Assembly (NCBI GenBank): GCA_007922225.1
Contig: ML679970.1
Location: 41,434,212-41,498,211 of the forward strand
Length of the DNA stretch: 64,000 nucleotides
Direction: 5' to 3'
Source of the DNA: Emydura subglobosa
Lineage: Eukaryota > Chordata > Testudines > Chelidae
Made by a program: the position numbers and the translations under genes. The notes under the pieces are model-generated. The model was not told where the DNA came from, searched no databases, and was given only the letters and a program-made list of their open reading frames with translations. The stretch's first letter is position 1, and each line of letters opens with the position of its first letter. This document shows positions 11,621 through 24,115 of this stretch, piece by piece.

Positions 11621-12794
11621 ACTCTATCAACGTTCATTGAAAATCAAAAGGAAATTTCAGTTCTCCCGTGTCCGTGACCCTTTCAATGTTCAGTTTCTAC
11701 AGATGTTGGAGCCCTTGAGATCTACTGGCATGAAGGCTAACAACCATCAGTTTTAAAGCAGCAATGCTGAAATGTTTGCTGAAAGCAAATTTCAAGTTAT
11801 ACATTCATTTAATAATTGAATAATTATACGTGAACATCGATCATTCGAAATAACGAATGGTCCGGTGACGGGGGATCAGGTGCTTCTAGTGACCTTGTCT
11901 CCTGGCACGAGAACAAGGGGTTGGTCAATGAAATTGAAAGGCTTCAGATTTTAAAATGGTAAACGGAAATAATAATAAAAGGAGATGGAGCCCGGCTCCA
12001 TTGGACATCTTCCCTGCCCCATCCTAAGGAGATAGAAGGCATAGAGTGGAGTATTGCTGGTGCTTGAAGCAGTAACTATCCAGCAGATTTCCAGTGGGCA
12101 ATACAGCTACTATCTAGGGAAGCGGGGCATAGATGGAGAGAGATCCGGTCTAGTCTGCAACTTGCTACAAGCAAGCTCTGCTCTGGAGCCATCACTGGTG
12201 TGCCCCCATGGTTGAGAGGCCACTAGCTGGCACCCTCTGCTTCCCTTGCCCATCCTCTTTTCATTGGCCTGTTCGAACACGCTCGGACCCATCCCCTCTG
12301 TGTTTTTAATGCTTGCATGTGCAGGTTTGCCTTCGGTGCTGCAATCTCCTTTCTGCCACAACCGGGAGCTTGAAAACCTTTGACAGGAGTAAATTACTGT
12401 ATGTGCAGTGAGGACCTAATGCATTTGTACAGGTGAGGAGCATTAGTCCGATCTCGCAGGGACCTCTGCCCAGGGCTCAAATACCGTGCAGATAGCTTGG
12501 CCGTCCGTAGCGATGGAGGATCAGAGAGCGCCCGAACTAGTACAGACCCCTTCCGTTTTCACGGGAGAGGGAGTGCAGCAAATGCATCTTGTTTATGAAT
12601 GCGGGATGAACTGTGCAGGTTCCCCCAGTGCTGTCAGTCCTCTCGCCTTGTCAATTGATGCAGCACAGACCCTGCACAGGGTTTGGGGGTTTGAGGCAAA
12701 GTTTAGGAGAAGCCTAGTGACATGCAAGTAACGATGTACTATTGAACCGTGATCAATCCGTCTCCATGTCCACCTAGGATAGGACAAGAAGAAA
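11621..12794. other. Non-coding stretch, no gene seen
   Basis: AT-rich at 11790-11850. Nothing else recognised. Confidence 0.5.
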
Positions 12795-12852
12795 GCAGCC
12801 TAGTTTGCAGCAAGGGAGACTGCAATTAGATATTAGGAAAATCTTTCTAACT
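12795..12852 (+). mobile_element. CR1-like LINE 3' UTR, left half of a split copy
   Basis: The words tagtttgcagcaagggagac and tattaggaaaatctttctaa belong to the CR1 3' UTR. Its natural continuation (caagcactggaacaggttac) is found only after 13064, so this copy was split by the element at 12853-13064. Confidence 0.75.
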
Positions 12853-13064
12853 GCACCAGGTCTACATTACCGACCCAGCCCTCCCAGGTAGACCATGCCA
12901 TGTTGATGGGAGAGCTCCCTTCCACATAGCTACCGCTTCTCGGGGAGGTGGGTTAATTACGCTGGCAGGAGAATCTCTCTCGTTGGCATTGTAGCATCTT
13001 GACTAAAGCGTGACAGCAGCGCAGCTGCATGGGTGCCACAGCTCTGTGCATGTAGACAAGCCCT
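12853..13064. mobile_element. Non-autonomous DNA-transposon-like repeat inserted into CR1
   Basis: The edges carry the inverted words gtctacattac and gcatgtagacaagcc, typical of a frequent turtle repeat with TGTCTACA-type ends. The interior (atgttgatgggagagctccc, ctaccgcttctcggggaggt, ttaattacgctggcaggaga) also matches my memory of that family. There is no coding capacity. Exact ends and target duplication are blurred by age. Confidence 0.65.
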
Positions 13065-13202
13065 ATAAGGACAGTCAAGCACTGGAACAGGTTACCTAGG
13101 AGGGTTGTGGAATCCCCATCACTGGAGGTTTGTAAGAACAGATTGGAAAAACACCTGTCAGGGTGTTGGTCCTGCCTTAGCGCAGGGAGCTGAACTAGAT
13201 GG
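13065..13202 (+). mobile_element. CR1-like LINE 3' UTR, right half of the split copy
   Basis: It resumes the CR1 3' UTR with caagcactggaacaggttac, ggaatccccatcactggagg and ggtcctgccttagcgcaggg, the same order as in the copy at 3600-3710. It ends near the expected CR1 3' terminus. Confidence 0.78.
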
Positions 13203-14236
13203 TGTCACAAAAGCCACTGTACTACCCTGTTCTGAGCTCCCAGCTGTGAGGGGCGAAGAGTGCACCATCAAGAAGAGCCCCATACTCTGTGTGTGGAATG
13301 ATGCACTCTCCCAGGAAAGAAATGCTGCAATCTCGGCATTTGATTGACAGAGGTGTATTCGGACATGCTGCTGGGACGACGAGTTCCCTGCCAGCGTGCA
13401 GTAATACAGCATGGGGTGGCTACTGAATCACCAGTGCCCTGCCCAGAGGTATTAGACTGTGTGTTTGGGTGCGGGGACACAGATAGCCACTGAACTTTGT
13501 TATTTGCACAGAGCACTGATGTCTCTGCTAATTTCTGACGTATCTGCAGTTCACACTGAGTGACTGTATGCAGGTATATGTGTGCCTATATATCCGTTTG
13601 TTATTTTGCAGAGCGGCATTGGCACGACTTTGTGTTCAAAGCATCTTCAGAAGAGCAAACGCAAGCTCATCACCCCCCATTTCATTTCTCTTCCCCTTTA
13701 ATTATGGAGCCTGAGAAGAGAAAGATTGTGTCTTTAACCTTGCACTTGCCCTTGTGGAAGGTTTACCTAAAAAGTTAGAAAATAAAAGCAAATGCTCTAA
13801 TTTGCAGTCATCTTGCCATTTCAAACCTAGTTTTCATTACCGCGCCGAAAGTGCATTGAAGCTGTGTTTATAACCCCTTTTTAGATAACAAATCACATTT
13901 GCTTTTGGCTGGCGAGTGTGTAGAATTGATATTTTTTTTTCTTTTCGGTTTAATAGGTTTGTGTGTTCAGGAATGATCTTCATCAACTGAGAGTCTTTAT
14001 TGTGTTTGATATAATGTCAGCTTTCATTATGCTCGGAGGGCGCACTGAGAACTTCTGTGTTACAGCACCAACCTGGCTGTTGAACCGTTCTGGCTGAAAG
14101 TAGAACAAGAAAATCATTCACAAAAAACCCACGTCTTCATCATTTGCTCTTAAAAGAAAATGAAGGCGCCTTCCTTTTTAAAAAAGAAAAGAATTGTCAA
14201 TGTCCTGGGCATGGGACAGTGAGATCTGAGTGACCA
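13203..14236. other. Non-coding stretch, AT-rich right half
   Basis: 13780-14150 is AT-rich with few repeats and could be a conserved non-coding block. No exon is supported. Confidence 0.4.
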
Positions 14237-14510
14237 GTAGCTTTCTCCCTGGGTGGCTGGTGCGGCAGGAGCCCCCGACTGGCTTTTCCCACAGAGGTGT
14301 GGTTAGTGAGGCAGGATCCCTCTGGCTATAAATTCTGGTGGTTGGTTGGCATTGCAGGAGTCTACTGGCTTTCCCGTGAGTGGCTGACGTGGCAGAAACT
14401 CCCCGCAGATGGGTGGTATGGCAGGAACCTCCCACAAGCTTTCCCTTCGGGTGGTTGGCATGGCAGGAGCCCATTGTCTTTCCCATGGGCAGCTGGCAAG
14501 GCAGGAGGGG
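14237..14510. repeat. Degenerate minisatellite, unit about 40 bp, roughly 6-7 copies
   Basis: The unit can be written ctttcccntgggtggctggc followed by atggcaggagccc.ctg. Copies are seen around 14237, 14282, 14330, 14368, 14405, 14440 and 14478, with length changes and substitutions. Open frames run through it on both strands only because the unit lacks stops in some frames; the resulting repeated W-G-R peptides are not evidence of a gene. Confidence 0.8.
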
Positions 14511-17500
14511 TTCCTGAAATCAGAATTAAAGCGGAATCACCCGGGTCTCACACAAGCCAGTCTTGACTTAACAGAAGTAGAGCGAGACACCATGAAAAGA
14601 AAAATAGTAGGAAAGGCGAGATCAGATAAAACATCTTTGAGAGATGAAAAAAACCTGTTGACGGGTCACTTTAATATTTCACCAGCGCTGTCAGAGAGGC
14701 AAAGGGAGGAAATTGCTTTTTAAAAAAAAAGGGCCAAGGCGGATCATGACAACTATTCCCGCCTGTCCCTGGTAATGTATCTGGCCCCATGCTGCTGGAG
14801 GCAGTACAAAGGAACTCGGGGGCAGAAGGATGCAGGAACGACAGGCGTGTTTGCAGCCACCCTGGTTCTACATTAATCAAATATCTACTACCCACAGCAT
14901 TGCAATGAGTCAGGTGACAGTTCAGGCTAACGGTCAATGTGATCAGCTTCATGGAGGACTTGGGATGGATTCATCACCGCACCGTATGGGAAATAGATAT
15001 CCCAGTGACAGATAAAGAGATCAGCCTTTGCTAGTGCTTCCCATAGGTTTTCATGGTGTTTGAAATCAGAACAAACTGTCCTAGTGCAGATACTGCTGCG
15101 TGGAAGCAGTTGGCTTGTAATGGGGACAAATTTAACATTCCAAGAAAGATATTCATCTCTGCCATAAATGGAGCCCAGCACGCCACCCTGGAATGCTGGG
15201 AGCCACAGAGAGCGGTTTGATGTTAATATCGGGGTCAGACAGCATTAGCTTCTTGGGCCTTTGCTGGCTTGCAATCTTCATCGACTGGGGAGATGGGGGA
15301 AAAACACATTAGCCAAAACACAGGAGTCGGAGGATTAGATGGCACTGGAACAGCTACAAGGAGAACATGAACGAGTACAAGTTAGCACTCTGGAAGTCCA
15401 GCGTGCCACAGATATGGTAATAAGCAATGGAAAAATGGCCCGTGATGCTCCAAGATCCCCGTAAAACCCAAGAATAGCCAGTGGGGGGCAGAGCATGGAG
15501 TCCTCCTTGGACAAAGCACATGCCAATGTCAGTGGGAGTTTGGGTGAGTAAGGACTCAGGGGTTGGTCTAATGGAAGATGATGGGCTAGACAAGTAGGTA
15601 ACTTTGGGCTGGCTGCTCTGTGGACTTGCGGAAGGAAATTCTGCCCTAAATAGGGAATGGGTCTGGGGGGAGCATTCAACAAGCTGAAGAAATTGTGGAG
15701 GTGCTAAAGCTTGCAGCCTTGGACTACAGGTTGAAAAATTCAACTCAGATATTATCCCCATGTGGCTCTAGGGGTCAGGCCTGGAAAGCAGCTGAAAGCA
15801 CCTCAGTGCCTTTCAGAGTGACCTTGTCTGCCAGCTTCTGAAAACCCAGTGTCATCACCTAAATATTTAGAAGAGTTGCAATGCCACCAAAGCTCCAGTG
15901 GGCATCACAAAGAGATTGCTTCTGGTGTTCAGTGTGAATGGAAGGTTTAGAACCAGGGCATGCAGCTTTCTCTGGCATCCTGACAATTCAGCAAGCATGA
16001 GGAAGGTCCGAAGGCAATAAGTAAAACAGTGGCTTACAAACCAGAACCCATCCAAAATTCATCCGTCCTTCAGATGAGATGTTAAACTAAAGCCCCTTCT
16101 GGTGTGTATCCAGGTGGAAATGAAAGATCACATGAAGGGAATAAATGTATTCTTCCCGTCTTCAATTTAAAGAGGCTTTTAAAGAGAGAAAGAGAGAGAG
16201 AGAGAGTGTAAATTTTTGGTGTTGGTGAAATAAATCCTGTAATCATTCATAGAAACACATGTCCCCATGTTTCTGTGTTAATTATTCAATGTAATAGCAC
16301 AGGATCAGCACAGCAGTCAGGCACACTCCAACCTGAAGGGGCCACCTTTAGAGCTGAGAGGGTAGTTCAATCTCTGCGTCCACCCAGTTTTTGGCTTATC
16401 ATCTGAGAGAGCCAACCATGGATACCACTTAAGATGGGATTTTTTTTAATAGGGACACCTGTCCGGTAGGAACCAGACTGAAACCAACAACTCATTTGAG
16501 CTATGCCCTGAGATAAGCACTTTCAGCCACTCCTGACACCCATTAGATTTTAAATCGGTGACTCAAGAATTGAAATACTTCGTATCCCAGCACCAGTGCC
16601 CCTCAGTCAACTAGCCCCGAATTCTGATAAAAAGCTGCCAATGCTTTACGTGGTGTAAGAATTATTGCTGAGCAGGTAACAGCTGTTATGTTTGCCCAGT
16701 ACGGTATCAGTATCTAATTCAGAGCTGTTAAAGGACACACATTAAAGCTGCTACTATAAGCAAAACCCTTTTGCTATGGCCATGTACCGAATGGTTCTGG
16801 GAACCACGTGAATATGTACTATCTATTATAAATGCTTAGAACAATGGAAAGATCTGATCATGAACAGACCACATGATACCTTGCAGGCATGTCTGCTTCC
16901 ACCTGCTGATATGATGGCTTAGTTATTCAGTGTGTTGCTCATGCATCTTAAAGCTGGCATCTAGAGAAGCGCTTGGTTTCTTATTCTGATTCAAATAGAG
17001 GCCAAATTTACTGTTGGCATAAGTGGGCGCAAATCCATGTCAGTGGAGTTACATGTGCCTATGCAAGTGGTGAATTTGGCCATACAGGTGCAGCACAGCT
17101 TCCGAGCAATGCACAGCTATCTTTGCCACCCCTCTGCACATCAGAATTCAGCATCCTTAAGGGGTGGAGAGAGCTACCAGGTTTGGACCAAACTGTGGAC
17201 TCTGTAATACCAGCGGTCGTCCCTCTGAGTCATTAGAGTTGCTCCCAGTTGTCTTTTCAAGGTAAACAACAATAGAACTCGGTCCTTTGTGAGCCAATTA
17301 AATCTTCAAAGAGATTTCTTGTGACTGGGAGCCATCCATGCTGATTGAATGAATGAAACCCACAGCTGGGGAATATGAGATGGCCCCAGATCAATGCAAC
17401 CCAGCAGGAATTACCGGAAACATCTAGATAAGTTGCTAAAATGTCTCTAGGGCATATGATTAGCAGAAGGACCCTCACAGGTAGAGGAGGGGCCAAGATC

Positions 17501-17708
17501 CCAGGGAGGCCTGTTGATCAACTGGAAAGGGTTAGCTAATTGGAGTGATTTTGCAAAGGAACAAATAGGTACTGCCTGACCCCACTTTGGACGTCAGTAA
17601 CTAGTGAGAGGCTCAAAGGCACGTGAGCCATATTTCACCTGTGTGCCATAAGCAAAGCAACATTGCTCAAATTACTGGCGACGGGCATCCTGGACTAAAT
17701 ATACAAGG
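14511..17708. other. Intron-like stretch, no gene seen
   Basis: A (GA)n run at 16183 is the only clear repeat. A palindrome aacagctgtt lies at 16679-16688. The 135- and 115-codon open frames on the minus strand at 15335-15761 overlap each other and show no family motif. Confidence 0.5.
16183..16206. repeat. (GA)n microsatellite
   Basis: GA repeats with one extra a. Confidence 0.9.
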
Positions 17709-17793
17709 CCTGATTCTGATCTCACATACGCTGTAGTTCTGCACTAATTCCCCTGGAGTCACCGGAGCAGTGACAGTGCGAGATCAGAACTAG
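17709..17793. repeat. Dispersed hairpin repeat, 'ctgattctgatctcac' family
   Basis: The left arm cctgattctgatctcacata and right arm gtgcgagatcagaactag are inverted copies. The same arms occur at 45030, 49906 and 53687, so it is a dispersed family with no coding content. Confidence 0.65.
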
Positions 17794-20700
17794 TCCCATC
17801 CAATAACTCCTAGTCCCTATGCTGCATTTCTGCTACACAACTGCTGTCGCAGCCCCATTCTCCCCCCGTGCCATCCGTAGGATGGATGTCCTGGAGCTAA
17901 ATCTTGAAGTCCTTACTCATTTCTTTACTCAGAGGGAGTCTGGCTGAGTACGGATGCAATGGAATATAGTCCTAATAGTTTTATCATGGGTTAGATAGGA
18001 GCAGGATTGGGCCCAGAGTTTTGCTGGGTTCTGTGGTGTGAGCCCAGAAACCCGACTGGCTCAGCCTCACATACTCAGGCTGTGACTATCGTGTCCCTTG
18101 GTAGGTAGGAGAGGAAGATTCAAATGTGATTCAAATGGCACACGGGGTGCGTAAGCCCTATTTCAATATCAGTCCTCCATGATGCCCTGCTGTCTGCCAT
18201 GAAGTCATATGGTCCTGTCTATACAAGCCATTAGAAGGGCAGATAAATTGGAGGCTAAGTCTAACCCGTGTCTTACCTGAGCCACATGTGTGGTACATGC
18301 TGTCTGATCTTTCATATGTGCCTCTAGAAACTGTGGCCAAAGGGGATTTTAGTAAACCTGTTAGTGCTTTCCAGTGGAGAATTGTGAGGCTAAGGGGCTG
18401 GCATGAGTGACGCTGCCCACCCGACATTCCTGCAGATTGCCTTGTGTGCTGTGCCTAGAGATGGTCATCTGGGTTTCTGTTGCTCACACACCAGCTGTTC
18501 CATCCTTCCAAGGAACCACTTTCCTGGGCTTGGGAAGTTGCGCATCTGAAGCACACTTCAGCTGGGCAGTGTGACTTACTTGATTGCCTTCTCTTTGTAC
18601 TGTTCAGCTCAGAGTCTTTATCTAGGCTGTCCCCCATCCACTGTGCTGCAGGACCAGAGAGACAATATCACAGAACGGATCTTTTCAGTGTTGTTTTTAG
18701 TTGCTGTAACTGATGTTGGGGGAAATAAACTATTTTTGCGGTATCTAAAGAGTGAGAAGAAAAGTGAACTTTAAACTTTATTGCATGCAAGGGGATTGAT
18801 CACCTCTTGGTGATGAATTCTTAGTATGATGGTGGCTGATACTAAGCAGGCGTCATTCCAGTTACTTTATTTGACCTTGGGGGCTCACACTTCCCCTCCA
18901 GTTCATCAACCAGGGACTTTCCTCCACTTGGCGCATACTGGAGTGTGGTCGGCACCTAAGTAGCAGGAAGTGGGTCAAGATGCAGCTTCTGGGAAGGTCA
19001 CAGATTTATTTTTAATTAATTGGCTATGAACTCAGTGTTTTAGTGTCTCTGCTGTACAGATCAGCATAGGACAGAAATTGAAATGTAGAAAGAGAATTAC
19101 CGTGGCTTTAGTGCCTGGGAGGGTACATGTAAAAAGACACACAGAGGTAGCAAGACATGGAACTTGCTCTACATACATGTGTGCTTGATTTACTATTACT
19201 TACAGCTGGCAAAATCTAGTTTTCTTCTGGTGGTTTGGGTGACTAGAAAGTGGAATGGGTAGAAAATTCATCTTTTTCAGGCAGGAACCCATCTACCAGG
19301 AGACAGTCTGGGACCACCTTTTGCCAGGCAACTTCCAGATGAGTTTCCCAGGCAGATGTCCATCCATGCTCGGTCAAGATGAGACTCATATTTATTCTTT
19401 CTAAAGCTTGAGCACAAGACCACTCACTAGGGAACAAACAAAGACCCACCAGAACTCCTATGCAACAGTAGATGTCTCTGACTCCATCTACTCATAGATG
19501 GGGTGTGACCAACCAGAATTGGTCTGTGGACATGTTCCAGGCGAGACCCAAACTTATGGGCTTTCATGCATTTAGGTGTGTAGGCACCTGATCCAATCCC
19601 CGTTGTCTTGGCCAATGCATAAGTGGGGGCTTCTCTGGGATTTAAACTGCTATGTGCATCAGGTGCTCCAGACAAACTTCCTTTCAGTAAAGGAAGTATA
19701 TAACCAGGTGAGTGTGTGTTAGCGGTCCCCTTCTGTGCCAGTCCTCAGAGGATGGGTGTTGTTATAGAGCTTTACTTCAAGCTGTAACAATTGGCTCACT
19801 CCCCAGGGTGTTGGCCATCACACCAGCTCTGAGAAGAAGACTAAGGAAGAAATAGGGAAGGAAAAGAGAAGAATGGCAAGATGGGGTGAGCTTGGGCATG
19901 TGTATGACAAAAAAAACCAATTTCACCCATGGTTTGTTGCCTCCTAAGCGGGTGTCACTCTCCATGTACAGCTGTCAGGCTGAAACATCAAAGGTGTTTG
20001 AACTAGAAGATTGTTTCCTCATGGGTCACCTGAATTAAAATGAGGTCATGGTTGTCAGGAGCATGCAGTTGGATGAGTTCCAAGGGCAGCAGCAAATCCA
20101 AATGCATGTTATTGGGAGGTACCAGTAAGTTGTGCATTGGCAATGCTTCTATATACCTGTCCTGTGATAGAATGGCATCTGGCAGTCAGTTCCCCTGCCA
20201 CCACATGGGACCAGTCCCGCTGTCCTTCCTGGGGTAAAGCTTCTGTTGAATTTGGTCAGGGTTTTGCCTGAATAGGGAATTCGGGATTGAGACCGCGGTC
20301 ACTCAGTTGGGTTTTACTAGCAAATACCAGGGAATGACATGGTATTTTCAGGTTTCTGCAGATTACCGTGTAATTGCACTTAGATCCCAAAGCAATTTCC
20401 ATGTAACCTGCATGGAGGGTTTAGATGACTGAGGTAACCCTGTGTATATCCTGTAATGATATGGTGTTTACAATGCCATTACCCAGATACCATTTGGCAA
20501 TTAGAGTGTAATTAAATGGTCGGCAGTTAACGTATTATTGAGGAGCAGTTACCTGGTGTCAGTCCCCCGCAGATTAAAACAGTGATCTACTTAATCAATT
20601 CCCTGCCAATCAAATCAACAGTGTCTCATTTATTCAATTCCCTGCCATTTCCGGGCCTGAGGCATTGGTGCACTTCGATCCCTCATATGCTCTGCTTGTA

Positions 20701-23700
20701 GCAGACAATCGTTTAGTCTCCTGTGGACTGTAAGGTTTTGGTTTCATTTCAGTTGTTAGGTGTAGTGTGTGGGTGCTGGGGGTATTAGTGTTGTGTGCTA
20801 GACAAGAGGTCTGAGGAGGTGATCTGGAGGGTCCTTCCAATCTTCAGCTCTATGACTAACTTTGCTTGCCACTACATTTTCATTTCTCAATGAAGGGAAT
20901 AATGTGTGCAGGAACTGGGCTTAAAATTCCTCCACATGTTCCACCCACTTATTGGCTTTTCTGATGTTCTATTCCTACAAACATCAGAGCTGTTTACACA
21001 GAAGGTGCATGTGAATTAACATGGGGGGAAGGAGGAAGAAGAGGATTAGAGAGAAAGCTGGGTGGGACAAGGGCTACAGGCCTCCCAACTTTTCCTTCTA
21101 GATGTCCTGCTTTAAATGTTTTGCCTTAGGGACACTATCGCGCCTTTCTTACAAAGTATGGTGTCCTCTCTGTGCCAAGCAGTGTTGGATCTGATTAGCA
21201 GTGACCACTTGACGTATCTGAGTGCTTGGGTATGGAGTGGTGATAAGGCACTGGTTTCAGTGGGGGCTTCTGAGCTGATAAGTTTACTTCCAGAAACACC
21301 ATGTTGGGCCTTGGAGGTATCCACATCTGTTGAGAATTTGAGGGTGGGATAGAGAGTTTCTTCACTTCCAGAATGCATGTGTGTCAGATTTGAGGGTGTC
21401 CACTACTAGAAAACACGTTCCTGATCCAGGATGACCGCTTCCAGAGGTGGGGATGTCCAAGGGTACGTGCTCTGGGAAATAAGGATATCCACTTCCAGTG
21501 AGGCCTTGAGTATCCGTTCCCAGACTGGAATGGCTATGTAGGTCTCTTCTCCCAGTGGTGCATGTCTCTGAAGAGGTTTCACATAACAAGCTGAGAGGTG
21601 TGAGGTTAGCCATCTGCATGTTAGGTGATCAGCTGCTGGAGGTGAGGATACAGTAAGTGGGGATGTGTAGAACAGAAGAGGAGCTTGGATGGTTTGTCAG
21701 TCAGCCACTGAAATGCCAAGAATCCCAGAGCGCTGTGCAGGCTCATAAACCTAGAACCAGCGGTGTGAGGTTGGAGGGGAAGCCTGGCTGCAGAGATTAG
21801 GTTTTAGCCTGGATAGAAAGAGTGAAACTGCTCCGGAGATGTGCACCACTGGGAGGAGAGATCTACACATCCAGAGCACACTGCACCTGTAACAAGCATC
21901 TCCAGAAAGCGGCTTTGCTAGGCTTTCCCGTCTGGTCCAATCCATACAAGTGAAGAGTGGCTGATATAAAACTGGAATGATTGTTATCTGAGCCCCTCGT
22001 AAGACATGGCCCCACTTCTGGAATGGGACTGCAACTGGCAGGCAGATCGGGGTGGAAGAACATAGCCTAGAGGTCAGAAGAGCCAGATGGCAGCGAGGAC
22101 TCTGCCAGCACATCAGATGAGTGATAGTCCATAGACAGTCCGAGCAGGAAGACCACAGTAAAGTATGTCCTGATAAAGACTAAGGACCACGTTCTGAATC
22201 TGTTGATGTCAACAGGATCTTTACTGTTGATTCCCAACTGGACCAAGATTTAGCCCGAACACAAAGTAGCTTCTGACATCCAGTTAAGGGGGAACCTGGA
22301 GATGTTTCTCACCAGAATTCACCTCTAGAATCTTTCTGCTCCCATGTTGCTGAGCTGTGTTGTGCCTGCCAGGGTCACAGCATAAGGACCTGAGGATGAT
22401 ATAGTGGCTTGATGTCACTTTAGAAGTGATATTATCTCATTACAAGATCTGTAGAGTCTTTCAGCTGGGGTATTAACTGCATTGTGCTGGCCAGATGTCC
22501 TGGACATTCTGCCAGCATATATCCCCCATCAATCATTTCTGTCATTCTCCGCTTCCTGCCCACTGCAACGATCTGCTGGTGGCCCCTCCATGCTGAATTC
22601 ATTTATCACACTGGGCACACAGATGCCATGGTGGGGGGCTCCCAGATGCATGGATGCAGCATTGCTGGGTGCTGTGAAACAGCTGCTGAGCTTCACCATG
22701 AGGATGATTCCATAAATAGTTGGGCCCCCAGGCCTGTCTCCCCGTGTAAATGCTTTGCAGATGCTCTAGCTGTGTGTCATGGAAACCAGCCAGTCCCATC
22801 AGGCTGAGTGAGGCAAACCATGCCTCCCACCCTCCTCTAGACACTGCATTTCTCAACAACTTGCTCACCTCCTGGGTTCCTAAAGAGAGGGCCATGCACA
22901 GCTTCTTTCCACCCACCCCCTCGAGGTAGACTGGATCACGAGGCCCGACCCCTCTGTCAGTCCTGTGGCCGGCAGCTGCCGCTTCTGAGACGTCCTGGCG
23001 TGACGTCTGGTTGGCTGACTGCTGCCGCTGGGCTCTGCGGCCTAGCTTCAGTTTTCACAGCTTAAACATCTCAGGCAGCGCATGAGCGACTCCCACAATC
23101 AGATGCTTTGCTTAATGGGTATTTAACCCCGAGCCTCCCCCGTGGGGAGCAGTACACCCACCTGAGCAGATGGACGCTAATTGGAAAGCAGACAGGTTTG
23201 CTTATGAGCAGGTGAGAGAGAGAGAGCGTCTGAGCGTGAGTGAAAGACCGAGCGGGGAAGAGAATCTGAAAGCCAAGCACACACAGGACTGTGGGGAGGG
23301 ATAAAGGAAGGAACAGCTACAGGCACTGGGAGAGACAGCAGAGAGAGGACGTGATGGTTTGTCCTCAGCCTCCTAATTAGGATTGCTCAACCTGAGCCAT
23401 TATGGCCTAAGTATTTCCATCAGTTTGGAGGCTACTGAGCGAGTGCTTTCTGGCAGGGGCGTTCGACTGCAGAGCCGCGCTTAGCCAGGCTGGGCAGAGC
23501 GGGGGGGAGAGTGGCAGCGGCAGGAATCTCTCTGCACCGGTGCCCTTGCTGCCTGCCTCCAGGGCAGATGATGCACTGGGAAAGGGTAATAATGCAAATG
23601 GGGAAAGGAGAGAGAGCGTGTATGCACGTCACAGGGAGGAAAAGGGGCTTGGAATTACACAGGGGAGCCAAGTGGAGTTGAGGCAGTCAACCAAAGCAGA

Positions 23701-23937
23701 AGGCCATAAATGGTGCTTATTACCCTGAGCACACAGGCCTTAGAGCAGGTCCCTTGGTCTCTTGATGGCTCAAGCTGAGCTGGATCAGGGCTGGTCAGTG
23801 CAGGACCAGGAAACCTCCCAGCTGATGCAGTGAATTGAGCATATGGCACGTTTCCTTTTGAGCCAGGGACACAGCATTGTGCCGTGGCGCTTGTCCTCCT
23901 GGGCGCAGGAAACCCTAGGGAGACGGTCCAGTCCAGT
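17794..23937. other. Intron-like stretch, no gene seen
   Basis: Few recognisable repeats. A loosely repetitive region with recurring cttccag words lies at 21280-21560. The 120-codon minus-strand frame at 21751-22113 has no recognised motif. Confidence 0.5.
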
Positions 23938-24115
23938 GGGTAGGTCACCAGGCTGGGAATCGGGAGCTGCCTCTGTTCCCAGCTCTCCTGTTGTCCTGCT
24001 GGATGACCTTATCAAGTCCCTTCCCCTCTCCGGTGGGGTCTACCCTAATGCGGTTTGCCAAATTCTCCCCATTGCTCTAGTCCTGAAGCAGTATTATCAG
24101 TAGTGCCGGTGAGCA
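23938..24115 (+). mobile_element. MIR-like SINE
   Basis: It begins gggtaggtcaccaggctggg aatcgggagctg, then gttcccagctctcctgttgt cctgctggatgaccttatca agtcccttcccctctc. This is the 5' and core half of a MIR-like SINE; the tail is decayed. Confidence 0.65.

Noticed and set aside
14178..14566. Open frames with repeated W-G-R peptides on both strands
   Set aside because: Produced by the minisatellite at 14237-14510; no start context, domain or neighbouring exon.
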